This document shows, in pieces, positions 1 to 8,156 of a DNA stretch of 64,000 nucleotides. Both the position numbers and the translations under genes were made by a program. Under the pieces are notes generated by a model. It did not search any database and had not been told where the DNA came from. It saw only the letters and a program-made list of their open reading frames with translations. Numbering within the stretch: the stretch's first letter is position 1; every line of letters begins with the position of its first letter. The stretch comes from Bradyrhizobium sp. dw_78 (GTDB taxonomy: Bacteria > Pseudomonadota > Alphaproteobacteria > Rhizobiales > Xanthobacteraceae), in assembly GCF_018449525.1 (NCBI RefSeq), contig NZ_JAAVUS010000006.1, forward strand, positions 248,001 through 312,000, read 5' to 3'.

Positions 1-2
1 CG

Positions 3-911
3 TCCGTGGCCCTGCACGTCCTCGTGATCGGGTGGGGGCTGGTGTCGTTCTCGTCCAAGGCCTTCGAATCCGCGCCGGAAGAATCCCTGCCGGTTGACAT
101 CGTTTCCGCCGATCAGCTCGCCCGTGTCACGGCCGGCTCGAAAACCGGCAAGAAGGAAAATCCGAAGCCGCTGGTGGAGAAGGTCGCCGAAGCCAAGCCG
201 GTGGACGACGATGCCGTCGGCAAGATCAGCGACAAGCCGCCGGTGGTGACCGACACTTCGCCGCCGCCCGAGCCGAAGCCGGTGGAAAAACCGGTCGAGA
301 AAACGCCTGATCCGCCGAAGCCGGTCGCCGAGAGCAAGCCGAAGGAAGAACCCAAGCCGATCGAGAAAAAACCGGATCCGCCCAAGGTCGATCCGATCGC
401 GGAAGCGCTGAAGAAGGAAGAGAAGAAGCCGCCGCCGAAGCCGCAGACCCAGGCCGCGACACCTCCGCCGCAACAGAACAAGCCCAAGGAACGGACCTTC
501 GATCAGTCCAAGATCGCGGCCCTGCTCGACAAGCGTGATCCGACGCGGCAGGCGGTGACCGGCGAAACGCTGAATTCGAACGCATCGCTCGGGCTTTCCA
601 AGGGCAAGGCCGCCGACAATTCGGCGACATGGGGTTCGATGTTCAAGGAGCAGGTCGATCGCTGCTGGAAAAAACCCTATGGCGGGATCGAAGCCCAGAA
701 GCCGCAGATCGTTATCGATATCAGGCTGAAGCGCGACGGCACGCTCGAAGCGCAGCCGATTCCGGAAGGGACGCCGGGCACGCCCTATCTTCGCGTCTAT
801 CAGGAGAGCGCCCTGCGCGCGATCATCGATTGCCAGCCGTATAACCTGCCCGCGGCCTATTTCGACGAGTGGAAATATTTCGGGGGTTTATTCACCGACG
901 AAAAGACCTGA
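3..911 (+). CDS. tolA: TolA, Tol-Pal envelope protein (5' end outside window)
   Basis: TolA bridges the inner-membrane TolQR motor to TolB/Pal in the periplasm and helps the outer membrane constrict at division. The frame is open to the window edge. The GTG at base 6 lies inside the membrane anchor (ALHVLVIGWGLVSF), so the true start and a few residues are missing. Visible order: one transmembrane helix in the first 20 residues, a long Pro/Lys/Glu-rich stalk with repeated EPKP/EKP units (roughly residues 45-165), and a C-terminal TolA/TonB-like domain with two cysteines (RCWKKP and IDCQPYNLP), possibly a disulfide pair. tolB follows 50 bp later; tolQ and tolR are expected just upstream. The stalk is low complexity, so the call rests on anchor, C-terminal domain and neighbour. 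Confidence 0.9.
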   Translation, partial: SVALHVLVIGWGLVSFSSKAFESAPEESLPVDIVSADQLARVTAGSKTGKKENPKPLVEKVAEAKPVDDDAVGKISDKPPVVTDTSPPPEPKPVEKPVEKTPDPPKPVAESKPKEEPKPIEKKPDPPKVDPIAEALKKEEKKPPPKPQTQAATPPPQQNKPKERTFDQSKIAALLDKRDPTRQAVTGETLNSNASLGLSKGKAADNSATWGSMFKEQVDRCWKKPYGGIEAQKPQIVIDIRLKRDGTLEAQPIPEGTPGTPYLRVYQESALRAIIDCQPYNLPAAYFDEWKYFGGLFTDEKT

Positions 912-961
912 ATGCTGCTACCAACGGCAGCGCGAAACTGCGAAACGAAGCCCGTGACAAA

Positions 962-2329
962 ATGACCTACAAAGATGGATTGCGTGAAATGACGTTCCGC
1001 CCGAGCCGCCGGCAGCTCATTTCCGGAGCGGCCTCGCTTGGCGTGCTGGCCGCGGGCGGCGCCCGCAGCGCCTTTGCGCAGCAGGGACCAAAGATCGTCC
1101 CGATCCCCGGCGGCGAATTCCAGCCGATGTCGATCGCGATCCCGAATTTCGTGCCGGGCACGCCGTCGGACGGCGAGGTCGGCGCCAATGTCACGCAAGT
1201 CATCACCAACAACCTCAAGCGCAGCGGGCTGTTCGCGCCGATCGATCAGGCCGCCTTCATCGAGCGGATCACCAATATCGACGTCGCGCCGCAATTTGCG
1301 AACTGGAAGACCGTCAACGCCCAGGCGCTGGTGACCGGCCGCATGACCCGCCAGGCCGACGGCAGCCTGAAAGCGGAGTTTCGCCTCTGGGACGTCGCCA
1401 CCGGCCAGCAGCTCGCCGGCCGGGCCTATTCCACGTCGCCGGAATATTGGCGGCGCATCGCGCATATCATTTCCGACCAGATCTATGAACGGCTGACCGG
1501 TGAGAAGGGCTATTTCGACACCCGCATCGTGTTCGTCGATGAAACCGGACCCGCGCAGCATCGCATCAAGCGCCTCGCGCTGATGGATCAGGACGGCGCC
1601 AATGTCCGTTACCTGACCCGCGGCAGCGACCTCGTGCTGACGCCGCGCTTCTCGCCGTCGACCCAGGAAATCACCTATATGGAATTCGGCCAGGGTGACC
1701 CGCGGGTCTATCTGCTCAATATCGAGACCGGGCAGCGCGAGATCGTCGGCAATTTTCCCGGCATGTCGTTCGCGCCGCGCTTCTCGCCGGACGGCCAGCG
1801 CGTCATCATGAGTCTGCAGCAGGGCGGCAACGCCAACCTGTTCGTGATGGATTTGCGTTCGAAATCGACCACGCGGCTGACCGACACGCCGGCGATCGAC
1901 ACCTCGCCATCCTATGCGCCGGACGGCACGCAACTGTGTTTTGAATCCGATCGCGGCGGCAAGCCGCAGATCTATGTCATGGCGGCAACCGGTGGTCCCG
2001 CGCAACGCATCTCCTTTGGCGACGGCACCTATTCGACCCCGGTATGGTCGCCGCGGGGCGACTACATCGCCTTCACCAAACAGGGCGGCGGACAGTTCGC
2101 CATCGGCATCATGAAGCCCGACGGGTCTGGCGAACGCATTCTTACCGCCGGATTCCACAATGAAGGACCGACCTTCGCGCCGAACGGCCGCGTGCTGATG
2201 TTCTTCCGCGATCCCGGCGGCGAGGCGGGGCCGTCGCTGTTTAGCATCGACATTTCCGGGCGTACCGAGCAGCGGGTCCCGACCCCGAGCTTCGCGTCCG
2301 ACCCGGCCTGGTCACCGTTGTTGTCTTGA
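962..2329 (+). CDS. tolB: TolB, periplasmic beta-propeller of the Tol-Pal system
   Basis: Periplasmic TolB binds Pal and TolA. The 455-residue product has an N-terminal signal region with SRRQLISG followed by a hydrophobic Ala/Gly-rich stretch ending AFAQ, so it looks Tat-like rather than a plain Sec signal. After it come the mixed alpha/beta domain (about residues 45-170) and the WD40-like propeller with repeated FSPDG/YAPDG/WSPRG/FAPNG blades (about 200-450). ATG 962 was chosen. ATG 989, which starts directly before the twin arginines, is an equally good start and neither has a strong ribosome site. The frame also extends back into tolA, but that part has no signal-peptide logic. tolB forms an operon with tolA but is separated from pal by 5 kb. 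Confidence 0.95.
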   Translation: MTYKDGLREMTFRPSRRQLISGAASLGVLAAGGARSAFAQQGPKIVPIPGGEFQPMSIAIPNFVPGTPSDGEVGANVTQVITNNLKRSGLFAPIDQAAFIERITNIDVAPQFANWKTVNAQALVTGRMTRQADGSLKAEFRLWDVATGQQLAGRAYSTSPEYWRRIAHIISDQIYERLTGEKGYFDTRIVFVDETGPAQHRIKRLALMDQDGANVRYLTRGSDLVLTPRFSPSTQEITYMEFGQGDPRVYLLNIETGQREIVGNFPGMSFAPRFSPDGQRVIMSLQQGGNANLFVMDLRSKSTTRLTDTPAIDTSPSYAPDGTQLCFESDRGGKPQIYVMAATGGPAQRISFGDGTYSTPVWSPRGDYIAFTKQGGGQFAIGIMKPDGSGERILTAGFHNEGPTFAPNGRVLMFFRDPGGEAGPSLFSIDISGRTEQRVPTPSFASDPAWSPLLS

Positions 2330-2379
2330 GCGCGGCGGATCGGCAAATCTCCGCCGCCGATCATTCGCAGGCGTCCGGC

Positions 2380-3369
2380 CTATGATGTCGACGTGGAGCC
2401 GGCCATTTCCGCGTAACGAGCCGCCGCGCAGTCGCGCAGCAGCCCGCTGAAATAGCCGTAAGTCACATGCGCGATTTCCGGATAGGGCTTCCGCGTCATC
2501 AACAGCCGATGAAGCTCCCCGAGCCTGAAGCAGGGCACACCCGGGAATAGATGGTGTTCGAGGTGATAGTTCAGGCCCCAGGGCGCGATCAGCCATAGCT
2601 CCCAGAACGGCGCCACGACGGTACGGCTTTCGGTAAGCACGTTCTCGTGCTCCACCGCATAGTGTTCGGCGACGCTGCGGATATACCGGATGGCCAGGAA
2701 TACCGTCATCAGCGGAACGATCCAGTAAAGCAGAAGCAGCTTCCAGAAGCCCAGCACGATCGATGCAACCAAAAGCGCGGCAAAGAAGAACAGCCGCGCA
2801 CGGGCCACCGCGGCCGCAATGTCGCGCGTATCCTTGTTCTTGTGAAATCCCGTGACGGCGGTAAGGCTCTTCAGGCCTGACAGATACTGCATGATGCGCA
2901 TCAGCACGCTGCCGGGCGATGCCGGAAATTCGTACTCCTTCAGCCCTACATTGCGTTGCCAGTCGGGATCATTTTCACTGTTCAACTCGCGATGATGAGC
3001 GAAATGGGTATTGCGATAGCCCGCCATCGAAGCCGATGTCGGCAGCGCGATAACCTCCCCGATGAAGTCGTTGAGCTTTCGATTGGCGTAGCCGCGATAA
3101 TGAGCGGCGTCGTGCATCAACGCCCCCAAGCCGTTGATCCGAGAGCCGATGACGACGACGGCAAGCGCATATACTAGCGGACTCCACCAGGTTTCGCTGA
3201 TCCAGATGGCGGCGGCGATCAGGCCGAACTCAAGCAGCGCGGTCAAAGTAAATCTGGTGCTGTCGATCTGCGAAAGGTTGCGAATTTCTTCCTTGGAAAG
3301 AAGGCGGGGAATATCCCGCAAACAGGAATCGCCCAATTTCGCTGAGCGGGCCACAACTGCATCGGTCAT
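2380..3369 (-). CDS. membrane fatty acid desaturase
   Basis: A 329-residue integral-membrane di-iron desaturase/hydroxylase. The three histidine boxes that hold the iron pair are intact: HDAAH (about 86-90), HFAHH (about 122-126) and HLEHH (about 269-273). Hydrophobic spans sit at about 40-80 and 190-225. It probably introduces a double bond or hydroxyl into lipid acyl chains; the exact substrate and position cannot be read from sequence. ATG 3369 was chosen because GGAG lies 8 bases before it; the frame runs on to 3393. It faces tolB tail to tail. Two tandem CtrA-type boxes lie 86-124 bp upstream of its start. Its third base and sampled rows look less GC-rich (near 53%) than its neighbours, which hints at transfer but does not prove it. 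Confidence 0.9.
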   Translation of the reverse strand: MTDAVVARSAKLGDSCLRDIPRLLSKEEIRNLSQIDSTRFTLTALLEFGLIAAAIWISETWWSPLVYALAVVVIGSRINGLGALMHDAAHYRGYANRKLNDFIGEVIALPTSASMAGYRNTHFAHHRELNSENDPDWQRNVGLKEYEFPASPGSVLMRIMQYLSGLKSLTAVTGFHKNKDTRDIAAAVARARLFFFAALLVASIVLGFWKLLLLYWIVPLMTVFLAIRYIRSVAEHYAVEHENVLTESRTVVAPFWELWLIAPWGLNYHLEHHLFPGVPCFRLGELHRLLMTRKPYPEIAHVTYGYFSGLLRDCAAARYAEMAGSTSTS

Positions 3370-3454
3370 CCGGCACTCTCCAGAACGCCACACTCTTCAG
3401 GACGCGGCCTGTTAGACCGAAACTACCTTCTGTCCGGCCTTTTACCAAGGCGCG

Positions 3455-3469
3455 TTAATCCAAAATTAA
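3455..3469. promoter_or_regulatory. CtrA-type binding box (TTAA-N7-TTAA), copy 1
   Basis: TTAA at 3455-3458, seven bases, TTAA at 3466-3469. This matches the full CtrA site known from Caulobacter and rhizobia. It lies 86-100 bp upstream of the desaturase ATG and 24 bp from a second identical-spacing box. Binding by CtrA is inferred. Confidence 0.55.
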
Positions 3470-3473
3470 GGTC

Positions 3474-3498
3474 AAATCTTAACCCGTGGTTAAGATTT
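3474..3498. promoter_or_regulatory. perfect 11-bp inverted repeat containing a second CtrA-type box
   Basis: Arms AAATCTTAACC (3474-3484) and GGTTAAGATTT (3488-3498) are exact inverse complements around a 3-base centre. Within it TTAA 3479-3482 and TTAA 3490-3493 are seven bases apart, giving a second CtrA-type box. The short centre fits a dimeric repressor/activator site better than an RNA hairpin. Confidence 0.6.
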
Positions 3499-3859
3499 AC
3501 GCCGCGGAGATGGCTGACTTGCGGTGAGCGCGGGTGATGCTTCCCGAGGCCCGGCGATGACGCAGAACCTGCGCGGCCCGTTGTCGACATTTCGGGGGAC
3601 GGTGAACGAATGGATTCCAGTCCCGGACTTTGACGCCCGACCTGGCCTGGTCTCCGCCATTGTCGTCAGTGGCCGGCGGTCCCGCATCGGCGCTTCGCCT
3701 CAGCGTGCCGCATGGTCGGCAAACCTTGCCTAGCTCACTGATTTAACAAGTGGATTTTCATCGTTGCATGCCGCATACAACATTCCGGTAACAATATTCC
3801 CTCAGAAAGACTTCATCAGCGGCGGGTAAGGTACGAGACTGAAAGGACGTGCATTTCCC

Positions 3860-6190
3860 ATGCAGCTTGCAAGCCGATCCAGGGACCCCGATCAGGAGAT
3901 GTCACCGTCGATTTACGCGGGACTGGTGGATTCGCTGTTCATGAATCCAGCGCCCATGATCTTCGGCGCTTTCGGTCCCGCGATTGCCGGCGCCGTGATT
4001 GCGATTGCCACCGGCGATATCCTGATCTGGCTGTGCGTGCTTCTTTTCGTGGTGGTGGGCACAGCGCGTGCCCTCCAGATGTACCGCTACCAGCAGCGGA
4101 ACGCTCCGTTGACGGCAACCGAAGCGGTGACCTGGGAAAAGCGATACCGGATCGGTGCGGTCGCTTACGGTCTCACGCTCGGCATCTGGGGCGTCACGGT
4201 CCTGCTGCGGACCAGCGACGTGGCCGCGCATATGCTCTGCGTCACGACCGTGGTCGCCTATACGTCGGGCGGCGTTGGACGCACATTTGGCCGGCCGCGC
4301 ATTTTTCATTTGCAGGTTCTGCTGGCCTGCGGGCCCCTGATCGCGGCGCTGATGTTCGTCGGCGGATATTATTATTTCGTTCTTGCCTTGCTCAGCCTCG
4401 TTTTCTTCGTTGCCATCCGGCATCTCACCTCCAGCCTGCAACGGATCTATGTGAATGCATGGGTCGCCAGGGAACGCGAAGCCGCGATCGCCGGCCAGTT
4501 CGACACCGCGCTCAACAACATGCCGCACGGGCTGTGCATGTTCCGCGCCGATGGAAGTTTGGCGGTGATGAATCATCATTTCAGCGACATGATGCATCTG
4601 TCGGACGATCTCGTGCAGCGCGGCGCCAGCGCGTCCGACATCGTTGCGGCCTGCGTCAAGGCCGGCTCGCTCTCCGAAGCGAGCGGCAAGATGATCCTTG
4701 CCGAAATCGACAACACCCAGACGCGGGACATGATCACGACCGATCCCGATGGCAGCCGGGGACGCTCGCTGTCCTGGACATTCCAGCCGATGGCCGGCGG
4801 CGGTGCCGTGGTGCTGCTCGAAGATGTTACCGAGCGTCGTAACGCCGAAGCCAGGATCAGCCATCTGGCGCGCTATGACGAATTGACGGCGCTGCCCAAC
4901 CGCCTGAATTTCCGCGACGAGATCGGGCGCCTGCTGGCCGTTCAGCAGGAAGGCGAGCAGTTGTCGGCATTGCTGTTCATCGATCTCGATCAGTTCAAGC
5001 AGGTCAACGATACGCTGGGCCACCCCTGCGGCGACGAGTTGCTGCGCGCCGTGGCCGAACGGCTGCGCAGCATGCTTCGCCCCGAGGATTTTGTCGCGCG
5101 CTTCGGCGGCGATGAATTCGTGGTGTTTCAGCAGAACCTGACCACGCCTGAAGAGGCCGCGGTTCTGGCGCGGCGCATCGTCGATCGCCTGAGCGAGCGA
5201 TACAAGATCGAGAACCATCTGGTGGAGATCGGCGCCAGCGTCGGCATCGCCCTGACATCCCGCGGGGTCAATGCCGATACGCTGCTGAAGAATGCGGACA
5301 TGGCGCTTTATCGCGCCAAGGCCGATGGCCGCGGCACCTTCTGTTTCTTCCGGGACGAGATGGCGCAGATCGTCGAGTCGCGCCGCACCATGGAGCTCGA
5401 CCTGCGCAAGGCGCTGGCGAATGAAGAGTTCGAGATGTTCTACCAGCCGCTGGTCAATCTGAAGTCCGGCCGGATATCGACCTGCGAGGCTCTGCTGCGC
5501 TGGAATCATCCGCTGCGCGGCACGGTTTCCCCGATCGACATCATCCCGGTCGCCGAGGACATGGGGCTGATTATCGATCTCGGCCGCTGGATTCTGCGCA
5601 AGGCTTGCATGGAATGCATGAAATGGCCGGAAGGCGTCAGCGTCGCCGTGAATTTCTCGCCGCAGCAATTCCATCAGCGCGACGTGCTGAGCGAGGTTCG
5701 CTATGCGCTGGAAGTTTCCGGGCTTCCCGCGCGCCGGCTCGAAATCGAGATCACCGAGTCCTCGCTGTTGCGCAACACGCAAACGACCCACGACGTGCTG
5801 TCGCAGCTGAGCGCGATCGGGGTGCGGATATCGCTGGATGATTTCGGCACCGGTTATTCCAGCCTGAGCTATCTGCACAATTTCCCGTTGCAGAAGGTGA
5901 AGATCGACCGTTCGTTCCTCGAGGGCATCGACACCGATCGTCCGCTGACGCTGTTGCGTGGCGTGGCGCGGCTTTCCGCCGATCTCGGCATGTCGGTCGT
6001 GGTCGAAGGCATCGAGAGCAACGAGCAACTCGATCTGATCAGCGCCGACGGCACGATCACCGAGGCGCAGGGCTTTCTGTTCAGCCGGCCGGTCCCGGCG
6101 GTACGGATCCGCCAACTCCTGAATGCTTCGCATGGCCGCCATGTGCCCAGCGAGCAAACCCTGGCGGCTCCTTCACGATCGATCGCCTGA
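3860..6190 (+). CDS. membrane-bound GGDEF-EAL c-di-GMP enzyme
   Basis: A 776-residue bifunctional-type c-di-GMP protein. Order: about six membrane helices (roughly 29-190), a PAS-like sensor region (about 210-325), GGDEF domain (about 335-495), EAL domain (about 510-755). The active-site RFGGDEF (414-420) is intact and is preceded at the right distance by RPED, the RxxD product-inhibition site. EAL (543-545) is intact with downstream NFSPQQF, EIEITES, DDFGTGYSS and VVEGIES motifs, so both cyclase and phosphodiesterase activities are possible. ATG 3860 has AAGGA 12 bases upstream; ATG 3899 is an alternative. It sits alone between the desaturase and the FeeM-like gene. Which activity dominates is not visible. 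Confidence 0.92.
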   Translation: MQLASRSRDPDQEMSPSIYAGLVDSLFMNPAPMIFGAFGPAIAGAVIAIATGDILIWLCVLLFVVVGTARALQMYRYQQRNAPLTATEAVTWEKRYRIGAVAYGLTLGIWGVTVLLRTSDVAAHMLCVTTVVAYTSGGVGRTFGRPRIFHLQVLLACGPLIAALMFVGGYYYFVLALLSLVFFVAIRHLTSSLQRIYVNAWVAREREAAIAGQFDTALNNMPHGLCMFRADGSLAVMNHHFSDMMHLSDDLVQRGASASDIVAACVKAGSLSEASGKMILAEIDNTQTRDMITTDPDGSRGRSLSWTFQPMAGGGAVVLLEDVTERRNAEARISHLARYDELTALPNRLNFRDEIGRLLAVQQEGEQLSALLFIDLDQFKQVNDTLGHPCGDELLRAVAERLRSMLRPEDFVARFGGDEFVVFQQNLTTPEEAAVLARRIVDRLSERYKIENHLVEIGASVGIALTSRGVNADTLLKNADMALYRAKADGRGTFCFFRDEMAQIVESRRTMELDLRKALANEEFEMFYQPLVNLKSGRISTCEALLRWNHPLRGTVSPIDIIPVAEDMGLIIDLGRWILRKACMECMKWPEGVSVAVNFSPQQFHQRDVLSEVRYALEVSGLPARRLEIEITESSLLRNTQTTHDVLSQLSAIGVRISLDDFGTGYSSLSYLHNFPLQKVKIDRSFLEGIDTDRPLTLLRGVARLSADLGMSVVVEGIESNEQLDLISADGTITEAQGFLFSRPVPAVRIRQLLNASHGRHVPSEQTLAAPSRSIA

Positions 6191-6370
6191 TTGTTTCAAC
6201 CGGCGCATCGGTAGAATATTATTATTGCGCGGGTGTCTTCGCGGGCCCGCCGCGCACGCGTTTTTGAACGCCGGAATTAACCCTGATACCGCGATATTTT
6301 TGCAAATCGGTTAGGGAAATGTTAATGTTATTTAGGTGCGCATAAGTTGTTGGGACTTGAGGAGTACCGC

Positions 6371-7111
6371 GTGGCATCGGCAGCCGAAGTGTCTACAGTA
6401 GCTCCCGCACGGATCTCAGACCCGCTCGATCAAGTCGATTACCGTCTGGCGCAGACACCCAGAGAAAAAGAAGAGATCTACAACCTTCGGTACCGGGCCT
6501 ATCTACGCGAGGGCGCCATCCGGCCGTCGGCCGACGAACGCGTCACCGATCGATATGACGAGGTCCCCAATTCCTGGGTATTCGGCGTTTACTTCCACGG
6601 TGAGCTTTACAGTTCGATCCGCGTCACGGTATTGACGCCTGATCAGCGGGTGTCGCCGTCGCTCGACGTGTTCGGCGATATTCTTCAACCGAAGCTCGAT
6701 CAGGGCTTCTCGTTCATCGATTCAACCCGCTTCGTGGCCGATCCCGCCAAGGTAAGAAATTTCCCGGAGCTTCCCTATGTGACGGCTCGGCTGGGTTCGA
6801 CCGCCGGTGTTCATTTCAATGCCGATTATGGATTGGCGCCCGTCCGCCCCGAGCATCAGGCATTTTACCGCCGTATATTTTTGCAGGAAACCTGGTGCGA
6901 GCCGCGGCTGTACCCCGGTCTGGTCAAGGCGGTCGGATTGATGGCTGCGCATTATCCGACGGTGCGGGAAAGGGTTCTGGCCCGTTATCCGTTCCTGCGT
7001 TCGAGCGCGTTCGAGCGGCGGATGTTGTTCCAGCGCGCCAGCGCCCGCCCTTCATCGCCCAGCGAGGTGATCACCTCGTTCGAGCCGGCCTCGATCGTTC
7101 CGCATTCCTGA
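6371..7111 (+). CDS. FeeM/LuxI-like N-acyltransferase (N-acyl amino acid synthase family)
   Basis: A 246-residue protein of the GNAT-like fold shared by LuxI autoinducer synthases and FeeM N-acyl amino acid synthases. Support: the N-terminal block EEIYNLRYRAYLREGAI, the following YDEVPNSWVFGVY strand pair, SSIRVTV, and the FIDSTRFVADP segment, which resemble the acyl-ACP/acceptor site region of that superfamily. A known-family expectation is transfer of an acyl group from acyl-ACP to an amine; the acceptor here is unknown. GTG 6371 was chosen because GGAG lies at 6361-6364 with ideal spacing; an in-frame TTG at 6347 has no ribosome site. No LuxR gene is nearby. Its upstream neighbour makes or breaks c-di-GMP, and pal follows 363 bp on. 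It could instead be a divergent GNAT acetyltransferase. Confidence 0.65.
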   Translation: MASAAEVSTVAPARISDPLDQVDYRLAQTPREKEEIYNLRYRAYLREGAIRPSADERVTDRYDEVPNSWVFGVYFHGELYSSIRVTVLTPDQRVSPSLDVFGDILQPKLDQGFSFIDSTRFVADPAKVRNFPELPYVTARLGSTAGVHFNADYGLAPVRPEHQAFYRRIFLQETWCEPRLYPGLVKAVGLMAAHYPTVRERVLARYPFLRSSAFERRMLFQRASARPSSPSEVITSFEPASIVPHS

Positions 7112-7474
7112 AAGCTCGCTTTACAAAGGGCCGCCTTGCAAAAAGTCGTCCTGCAAAGGCCGGACTTCAAAGGCTGTATTGTCGGGCAACGGCGGCTTGA
7201 CCGGCGTTGCGGCAACGGTTTCGGTGTTGGCTGAAAGTTCCCTCGGAAGATGGCCGGGAATTCGGCTCTGAAAACCGGTACTGCGGGCCATGGAGCCGCT
7301 TGCTCCACCCTCGCGCCACATTTACAACCCATTAACCATCACGGGCGCTTTTCGCCATTCGGGGGCATTTGATCGGCCTTGGCAACTCCCCGTCAAGGTT
7401 GACGGAACGTTCGCTTAACCAACCCCCTGTAGACCCGATGGACAGTTGGATAACCCGAGCGTGGAGGCTCAGGA
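7112..7474. other. 363-bp intergenic region before pal
   Basis: No gene is supported. It holds a TTAACCAT element at 7332-7339 (a CtrA half-site sequence), and a perfect 7-bp inverted repeat CCGTCAA/TTGACGG with a 2-base centre at 7390-7405, about 70 bp before the pal start. The right end carries a GGAGG-type ribosome site (7463-7466 region) for pal. The region presumably contains the pal promoter. Confidence 0.5.
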
Positions 7475-7966
7475 ATGAAATCTCAGATGCGTATCCTCCA
7501 GGGATTGAAGCTGGCCGCGGTATTGGTTGTGGCGCTGTCGATGGGCGCCTGCGCCAACAAGAACTTCGGCGCTGATGGCGCGATGGCCAATGCGGCGACC
7601 CCGGGCAGCCAGCAGGATTTTGTGGTGAATGTCGGCGACCGCGTATTCTTCGAAAGCGACCAGACGGATCTGAGCCCGCAGGCGGCCGCGACCCTGGACA
7701 AGCAGATACAATGGCTGCAGGCCTATCCGCGCTACAGCTTCACCATCGAAGGCCATGCCGACGAGCGCGGCACCCGCGAATACAATATCGCGCTCGGCGC
7801 GCGCCGGGCCCAGTCGGTTCGCACCTATATGGCATCGCATGGCATCGATGCGGGCCGGATGCGGACGATCTCTTACGGCAAGGAACGTCCGGTCGCGGTG
7901 TGTAACGACATCTCGTGCTGGTCGCAGAATCGCCGCGCCGTCACGGTTCTGAACGCCAGTTCTTGA
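7475..7966 (+). CDS. pal: Pal, peptidoglycan-associated lipoprotein
   Basis: A 163-residue outer-membrane lipoprotein that anchors the outer membrane to peptidoglycan and is the target of TolB. The signal peptide ends in the lipobox MGAC, so Cys26 is the lipidation site. The OmpA-like domain covers about residues 50-160, with FESDQTDLSPQA, the peptidoglycan-binding stretch GHADERGTREYNIALGARRA, and the closing NRRAV. Two further cysteines (VCNDISCW) are near the C terminus. The start has a clear GGAGG-type ribosome site. Length and layout are typical. Unlike in most proteobacteria it is not directly behind tolB, but it keeps its usual partner cpoB downstream. Confidence 0.96.
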   Translation: MKSQMRILQGLKLAAVLVVALSMGACANKNFGADGAMANAATPGSQQDFVVNVGDRVFFESDQTDLSPQAAATLDKQIQWLQAYPRYSFTIEGHADERGTREYNIALGARRAQSVRTYMASHGIDAGRMRTISYGKERPVAVCNDISCWSQNRRAVTVLNASS

Positions 7967-8156
7967 GCTTTCGTCTCTTGAGCATCCATCGCGCGAAATG
8001 ATGTCGCCGGCGCCTTTGGGGCACCGGTTTCTTTTTCGTGACCGGATCCGGCCAGATAGACCCAGCCAGCTGTTTGTATCAGTCACATTTTTGGCGTACT
8101 CGATCTCTCAATGTAGCCTGCTTCCGATGTCAGGCTGGCTTCGTCGTCAGGGCAAA

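Larger units (their letters stand above)
3370..3859. other. 490-bp intergenic region between desaturase and GGDEF/EAL gene
   Basis: No supported gene. The left half (to about 3500) is AT-rich for this genome and carries two TTAA-N7-TTAA boxes, one inside a perfect 11-bp inverted repeat. It is presumably the desaturase promoter. The right half (3500-3859) has one 69-codon open frame without a ribosome site or recognisable product. A ribosome-binding AAGGA lies at 3843-3847 before the next gene. Confidence 0.6.

Noticed and set aside
3524..3733. 69-codon frame upstream of the GGDEF/EAL gene
   Set aside because: No start signal and no recognisable features; third-position bias is not gene-like.
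3902..6157. 751-codon open frame opposite the GGDEF/EAL gene
   Set aside because: Same antisense-shadow pattern; the sense strand carries full catalytic motifs.
7399..7433. Sigma-70-like TTGACG with TGTAGA before pal
   Set aside because: Spacing between the two elements is about 23 bases, too long for a normal promoter.
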